64,000 nucleotides of DNA from CAVRXZ01 sp963773035 (lineage in GTDB: Bacteria; Acidobacteriota; Vicinamibacteria; Vicinamibacterales; CAVVIG01), in assembly GCA_963773035.1 (NCBI GenBank), contig CAVYZX010000005.1, positions 248,001-312,000 of the forward strand, in the 5' to 3' direction. The notes under the pieces were generated by a model. That model did no database searches. It saw only the letters and a program-made list of their open reading frames with translations, and was not told where the DNA came from. Shown piece after piece: positions 60,321-64,000 of this stretch. The stretch's first letter is position 1. Each line of letters opens with the position of its first letter. The position numbers were made by a program, and so were the translations under genes.

Positions 60321-60524
60321 TCATTGATGAATGATGAGCCAAGGCACCAGGACGAGAAGGGCCAGACCCATCACAATGACCAGGAACCACATTTCGCGCG
60401 ACCAGTTGTCGCGGAACCGTAACTGTCTGAGTCGACGACGAGAGCCGCGAAATGTCAGGCCCGCACGATTCCCGTTGCAGTGTGGCCCGGAAATTTGCCT
60501 CATGACTCCCTGTCGTCTACGCAT
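60321..60524 (-). CDS. Possible small single-pass membrane protein
   Basis: A 67-residue frame, basic at the N terminus and ending in one hydrophobic segment (MWFLVIVMGLALLVLVPWLI). This N-in, C-tail-anchored pattern is plausible for a small membrane protein, and the start is uncertain (60524 or an internal codon). Divergence from neighbours and lack of Shine-Dalgarno keep confidence low. Confidence 0.42.
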   Translation of the reverse strand: MRRRQGVMRQISGPHCNGNRAGLTFRGSRRRLRQLRFRDNWSREMWFLVIVMGLALLVLVPWLIIHQ

Positions 60525-60815
60525 GCCATCGGCGAAGACGGTGGTGCGCGAGTCCGGAGGCTATCTACTTGAGTGCCGCTACTACAGCGTTATTCTACGA
60601 ACGTGCGTTAACGTCTGACGAGTTGTCGGTTATCGCCGACGACCGGCACACGGCATGCGTAACCATGGCCGCGACCACACAGTCGCCCTTTGGGCACTGC
60701 ATCGTGAGTCATGAGTCGTCCGCGCGTTCCTGAAGACCAACCATTGACCGGCGGAATGCGACCGTTCATCGAAAAACCGCGCCTTGGTACCTGCGTGTGG
60801 GTACTCTTCCCGCGC

Positions 60816-61196
60816 ATGCGACCCCTTGTGCTGATGGTCGGTTACGATCGCGGCAGGTTCGGCACCTACCGGAACCATCTTCGAGCAAGTGGGTTGCACC
60901 TGATCACAACGAGCGACCCGAGTGAGGTGGTGCGGTTGGTGAATGCTGTCCGACCTGCTGTTTGCATTATCGATGTGTGGTCACTTCGAGAGACCGGGTG
61001 GGGCATTTGCGATGCGCTTCGGGCGACTCGAGTCTCGAGATCGACACCGATGCTGGTCATGGCGAACGCAACGGGAGCTGCTCTACGCCTCGTGAAGGCC
61101 CGAGCGCGGCGTCTGAACTGCACCGTCCTGCCGTGGGCCCTGAAGCGGGACGAGCTAGTAGATTTTGTGGCCGCGGTGATCGGCCTATCTCGGTAA
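60816..61196 (+). CDS. Orphan receiver-domain protein (degenerate)
   Basis: A 126-residue CheY-like protein with no output domain. The phosphoacceptor is D53 in CIIDVWSL and the conserved lysine is K110 in WALKRDEL, but the N-terminal acidic pair is reduced to one Asp (VGYDRG). ATG 60816 starts right at the first strand; in-frame ATGs at 60711 and 60756 are alternatives and no start has a good Shine-Dalgarno. It converges with the LytR-type regulator gene. Confidence 0.7.
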   Translation: MRPLVLMVGYDRGRFGTYRNHLRASGLHLITTSDPSEVVRLVNAVRPAVCIIDVWSLRETGWGICDALRATRVSRSTPMLVMANATGAALRLVKARARRLNCTVLPWALKRDELVDFVAAVIGLSR

Positions 61197-61219
61197 CCCG
61201 ATCCGGGCCGAAACCTTCG

Positions 61220-62002
61220 TCACAGGCGCAGGAACCGTTCTCGGAGTACACGCGATTGAAGGCGACTGACCTGCAGCTTCTGACCCGTGCTGAGAATCGC
61301 GACGTGCGTCCCGCCGGGCATCACGCTCACTCTGACGATGAGATCGATGTTCGCGAGCGTGCCTCGACCCAACCGCAGGAACCGAGCTGGATCCAGCCGG
61401 GCCTCGAGATCTTTCAATCGATATGTGATCGTGTGTTGTTCGCCTCGGATGGTCGTCAGGTGCAGCAGTTCACCTTCCGCGGCGATGGATGCGATCTGAT
61501 TCACGGGCAGGATGATGACCTCTTCACGTCGTCGGACCGGAATGCGATCCAAGTAGGGCTGTTTGCCACCAGCCGCGTACATCTCGTCAGCTACGTGGAC
61601 ACGCGCGGCCTGCTCTGCAACGATTTCCACGTGTTCGGAGCGATCCAGTGCCCGGTTCAGCGTCTCACGCAGGCGCACCCGTTCGACCGGCTTGAGCAGG
61701 TAATCGACCGCGTTGACCTCGAAGGCACGGATGGCGTACTCGTCGTAGGCGGTCACGAATGCCACCAGCGGTATGTACCGGGTCTTGAGGGTCCGCACCA
61801 CGGCGAGACCATCCAGCTCGGGCATCTGCAGGTCGAGGAGCGCGAGGTCGGGCTTCTCCCGCTCGATCAAATCCACCGCCTCAGGACCGGATTCCGCTTC
61901 GCCGACGAGGATCACGTCGTCAAAGGATCGGAGAAGGGCCGCCAGAAACGATCGCGCTGGACGTTCATCGTCGGCAATGACTACTCGCAAACGCCCGCTC
62001 AC
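61220..62002 (-). CDS. LytR/AlgR-type response regulator (receiver + LytTR)
   Basis: A 260-residue response regulator: D11-D12 acidic pair, phosphoacceptor D57 in LALLDLQMPELDG, K104 in DYLLKPV. The C-terminal LytTR DNA-binding domain spans about 160-258 (RIPVRRREEVIILPVNQIAS, FLRLGRGTLANIDLI). GTG 62002 follows GGGAGG and is 1 bp past the kinase stop, so the two are coupled. The longer frame from 62071 lies inside the kinase gene and is rejected. Confidence 0.92.
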   Translation of the reverse strand: MSGRLRVVIADDERPARSFLAALLRSFDDVILVGEAESGPEAVDLIEREKPDLALLDLQMPELDGLAVVRTLKTRYIPLVAFVTAYDEYAIRAFEVNAVDYLLKPVERVRLRETLNRALDRSEHVEIVAEQAARVHVADEMYAAGGKQPYLDRIPVRRREEVIILPVNQIASIAAEGELLHLTTIRGEQHTITYRLKDLEARLDPARFLRLGRGTLANIDLIVRVSVMPGGTHVAILSTGQKLQVSRLQSRVLRERFLRL

Positions 62003-62003
62003 A

Positions 62004-63929
62004 TCATCCTCCCGCGGCGGTCGTACGTTCCACGGTCGAAGCCTTCGTGGGAGCAGGCAGCCGAATCTCAACGGCCGTCCCTTGTCCAGGAGCGGTTCGA
62101 ACGGTCAACGACGCGTGTGGTCCGTAATGACAGGCCAGGCGCCTCTCGATGTTTCGCAGTCCGACGCCCCGCTCGCGACCGCTTCTCAGCGCCACATCGG
62201 TGCTGCCAACGCCGGTGTCCGTGATCTGAAGGACAAGCTCGCCGTCCTGATTGCCGTTCCGGTCGAGCACCGCGGCGACCCGCACTTCACCGCCCAGGCG
62301 TTGAGGGGCAATACCGTGCTTGACCGCGTTCTCGACGAGCGGCTGCAGGAGAAGGGGCGGAACCTGCGCGCTCCGCAACCGCGCGGGAACATCGATTCGG
62401 ACGCGCAGCCGGTCCTCGAATCTCGCACGCTCGATGTCGAGGTACGATTCGACCACTTCGAGCTCCCGGCCGAGCGTCGTAAACTCGCCGTCCGATCGCA
62501 GCACGCTGCGGAGCAGCGTCGTGAGACGCATTAGGGTCTCGAGGGCGCGCGGCGGGGCGGTCTGAATTAGATATCCGATGGTTGTGAGCGCATTGAACAA
62601 GAAATGCGGGTTGATTTGTGCGCGGAGCGCCCGGAGCTCGGCCTCTGTCGCCAGCGTTTCGATTTCTTGTTCGCGAAGCTCACGATCGTAGCGCTCTCGC
62701 GTGAGACGGATGGCGTCAATCCGTCGGGCAATCGTCACGGCTATGGCTTCAAGAGTTGTCACATCGTCGGACAGGAAGCGTCGTCCGCCCGTCAACGGTC
62801 CACTTGTGACGGCGTACTGCGGTGGATCGCTTGTGGGAACGATCACGGTGGCCACCCGGTTCACCACTGACACGACTGACCCAGGCGCCGTATCGGCGCT
62901 GGCACGCGTCGTTCGTACCTCGTCCCACCGAACGGGTTGGCCGGTCAGGGCCGGCGCGATCTGGTCGCACAGGTCATCAAGGAGCGGCACAATGTCATCG
63001 TGGGCCTGCGCACGCTTTGCGATCGTTGCGCGCAGGGATCGGTAGTCCGGCCGGCCGAGCACGACCACGTCAACGAACCACGACACGCCGCGATACAGCC
63101 GCGGAAACAAGAGCGCCGTCACCACCCACAGCGTGACCACCAGGCCAACTTCTCGAGGACCAACGATCACGAGATTGTCCGCTTTCTCGAACGGCAGACG
63201 AATACCGGCGATCGCCAGAAACGCGGCGGCCACGAGCGCGAGGAGGGTCAACGCTCGCTTGAGGAACAGATCGGCGAATGCGAACGGATAGTCCTGATAC
63301 AAGATGGCGAGCGCGAGCGGCAACGAGGCGTGGTGGCCGACCAGCTCGATGGGCCACGGATCCTGCCCGGTGTGAACTTGAGTCAAGTGCAGGGCTGAGA
63401 CCGCGAACACCGCGAGCGCGGCGATCCAGAACGGTCGGTGACCACTAATCCGACGACGGGCGACCGTCGCCACCGGGAGAACCAGCGCGACGAATCCGTA
63501 GGTGAGCAGCTGCATTCCCGTTGTGGCGGGCACCGGATCGCGGACCCAGAACGCGTGCAGATGCAGCAGGGTCGCGACAACACTCACGGCATAGGCGATC
63601 GCGATCAGCACACGTTGCGCGGCGCTTGGAACGCCAGTACTGCTGGAACGAAGCACGGAGTGCACGACGACGGCTGGCAGAAAACCGAGCGCGGAGAACC
63701 CGACCACCGACGTCCAACGCGTCGATCCCAATATGCCGAAATTCGGGAGCCCGTAGATCGCGATCGCCGAAAGATTCCACGCGAGACCGAGCATCGCGGT
63801 AATGAGCGGCAGACGGTCGACGCGGCCCTCGAGCGTTGGCGTCGTCGGCGCGCGCACCACCATGACCAGCAGCATCGCGTAGAGCACGACGCCGGCGCTC
63901 AAGCCGACCAGATTCAGTAACTCACCCAC
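62004..63929 (-). CDS. LytS-type sensor histidine kinase (His_kinase + HATPase_c)
   Basis: A 641-residue membrane kinase with about eight or more N-terminal hydrophobic segments (1-290), a GAF-like region, and a LytS-type kinase core. The phosphoacceptor histidine is in RAQINPHFLFNALTTIGYLI. The ATPase has LLLQPLVENAVKHGI, ITDTGVG and GVGLRNIERRL. It partners the LytTR regulator downstream. GTG 63929 is the chosen start; 71 bp remain to the window edge with no gene seen. Confidence 0.9.
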   Translation of the reverse strand: MGELLNLVGLSAGVVLYAMLLVMVVRAPTTPTLEGRVDRLPLITAMLGLAWNLSAIAIYGLPNFGILGSTRWTSVVGFSALGFLPAVVVHSVLRSSSTGVPSAAQRVLIAIAYAVSVVATLLHLHAFWVRDPVPATTGMQLLTYGFVALVLPVATVARRRISGHRPFWIAALAVFAVSALHLTQVHTGQDPWPIELVGHHASLPLALAILYQDYPFAFADLFLKRALTLLALVAAAFLAIAGIRLPFEKADNLVIVGPREVGLVVTLWVVTALLFPRLYRGVSWFVDVVVLGRPDYRSLRATIAKRAQAHDDIVPLLDDLCDQIAPALTGQPVRWDEVRTTRASADTAPGSVVSVVNRVATVIVPTSDPPQYAVTSGPLTGGRRFLSDDVTTLEAIAVTIARRIDAIRLTRERYDRELREQEIETLATEAELRALRAQINPHFLFNALTTIGYLIQTAPPRALETLMRLTTLLRSVLRSDGEFTTLGRELEVVESYLDIERARFEDRLRVRIDVPARLRSAQVPPLLLQPLVENAVKHGIAPQRLGGEVRVAAVLDRNGNQDGELVLQITDTGVGSTDVALRSGRERGVGLRNIERRLACHYGPHASLTVRTAPGQGTAVEIRLPAPTKASTVERTTAAGG

Positions 63930-64000
63930 GGGTTAGGTCCACCGCACACTACGCCTGACGCCTTCACCATCCTATCGAAAAGTGGTGTATGGCTGATGAC

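Overview
The window looks like chromosomal DNA of a GC-rich Acidobacteriota, most likely class Vicinamibacteria. This is inferred from gene content, not from a marker gene. Pointers are an ADOP-type (MacB/FtsX-like) orphan permease beside a TolB/TPR-type Ser/Thr kinase, an ECF sigma factor translationally coupled to a WD40-type kinase, secreted PQQ dehydrogenase with cytochromes, carboxypeptidase-regulatory-domain proteins, an archaeal-type Asd and abundant short intergenic repeats. No rRNA, tRNA, CRISPR array, intact IS or prophage was seen.

Layout. 1-4.4 kb (minus): a lysine/diaminopimelate operon asd-lysC-dapB-dapA-dapD (dapD cut by the window edge), with an intrinsic terminator in the asd leader and period-9 repeats in two of its gaps. 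4.7-11.9 kb: alpha/beta hydrolase, an M16 peptidase pair, a DUF3347-type lipoprotein, an Mrp/ApbC Fe-S carrier, small zinc-ribbon proteins and three period-7 repeat arrays placed at gene 3' ends. 11.9-19.1 kb (minus): a secreted protein followed by an AddB-like nuclease/helicase and an AddA-like helicase, each coupled to the next by overlap. 19.3-25.9 kb: S9 hydrolase plus a frameshifted bicupin, lytic transglycosylase, TetR with a divergent SnoaL/NmrA pair and a clear operator, and a Popeye-like membrane cNMP-binding-fold protein. 26-33 kb (minus): a three-subunit molybdenum hydroxylase (form II CoxL type), then diheme cytochrome c, PQQ dehydrogenase and an exported methyltransferase.

33.5-43.3 kb: a heme-tagged Vgb-like propeller protein, DUF1330 protein, secreted alpha/beta hydrolase preceded by a decayed amidohydrolase tail, a secreted protein of nine 29-residue cysteine-pair repeats, a cytochrome c / Tat flavoprotein / Ig-like protein cluster, and small envelope proteins. 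43.6-55 kb: kinase (frameshifted), ADOP permease, gene debris, ECF sigma factor plus second kinase, and a lipoprotein, with three copies of a dispersed element carrying a conserved tryptophan-rich peptide. 55-60 kb: TonB-dependent receptor, a Cys/His-rich membrane protein and a CusF-like copper protein, then a phytase-like esterase lipoprotein. 60-64 kb: an orphan receiver protein and a LytS/LytR-type two-component pair.

Overall the region is a housekeeping amino-acid operon next to accessory periplasmic redox, envelope and signalling genes. Three genes or remnants (20.78, 36.96 and 44.54 kb) each appear to lack one base, so either pseudogenization or residual assembly errors should be considered.
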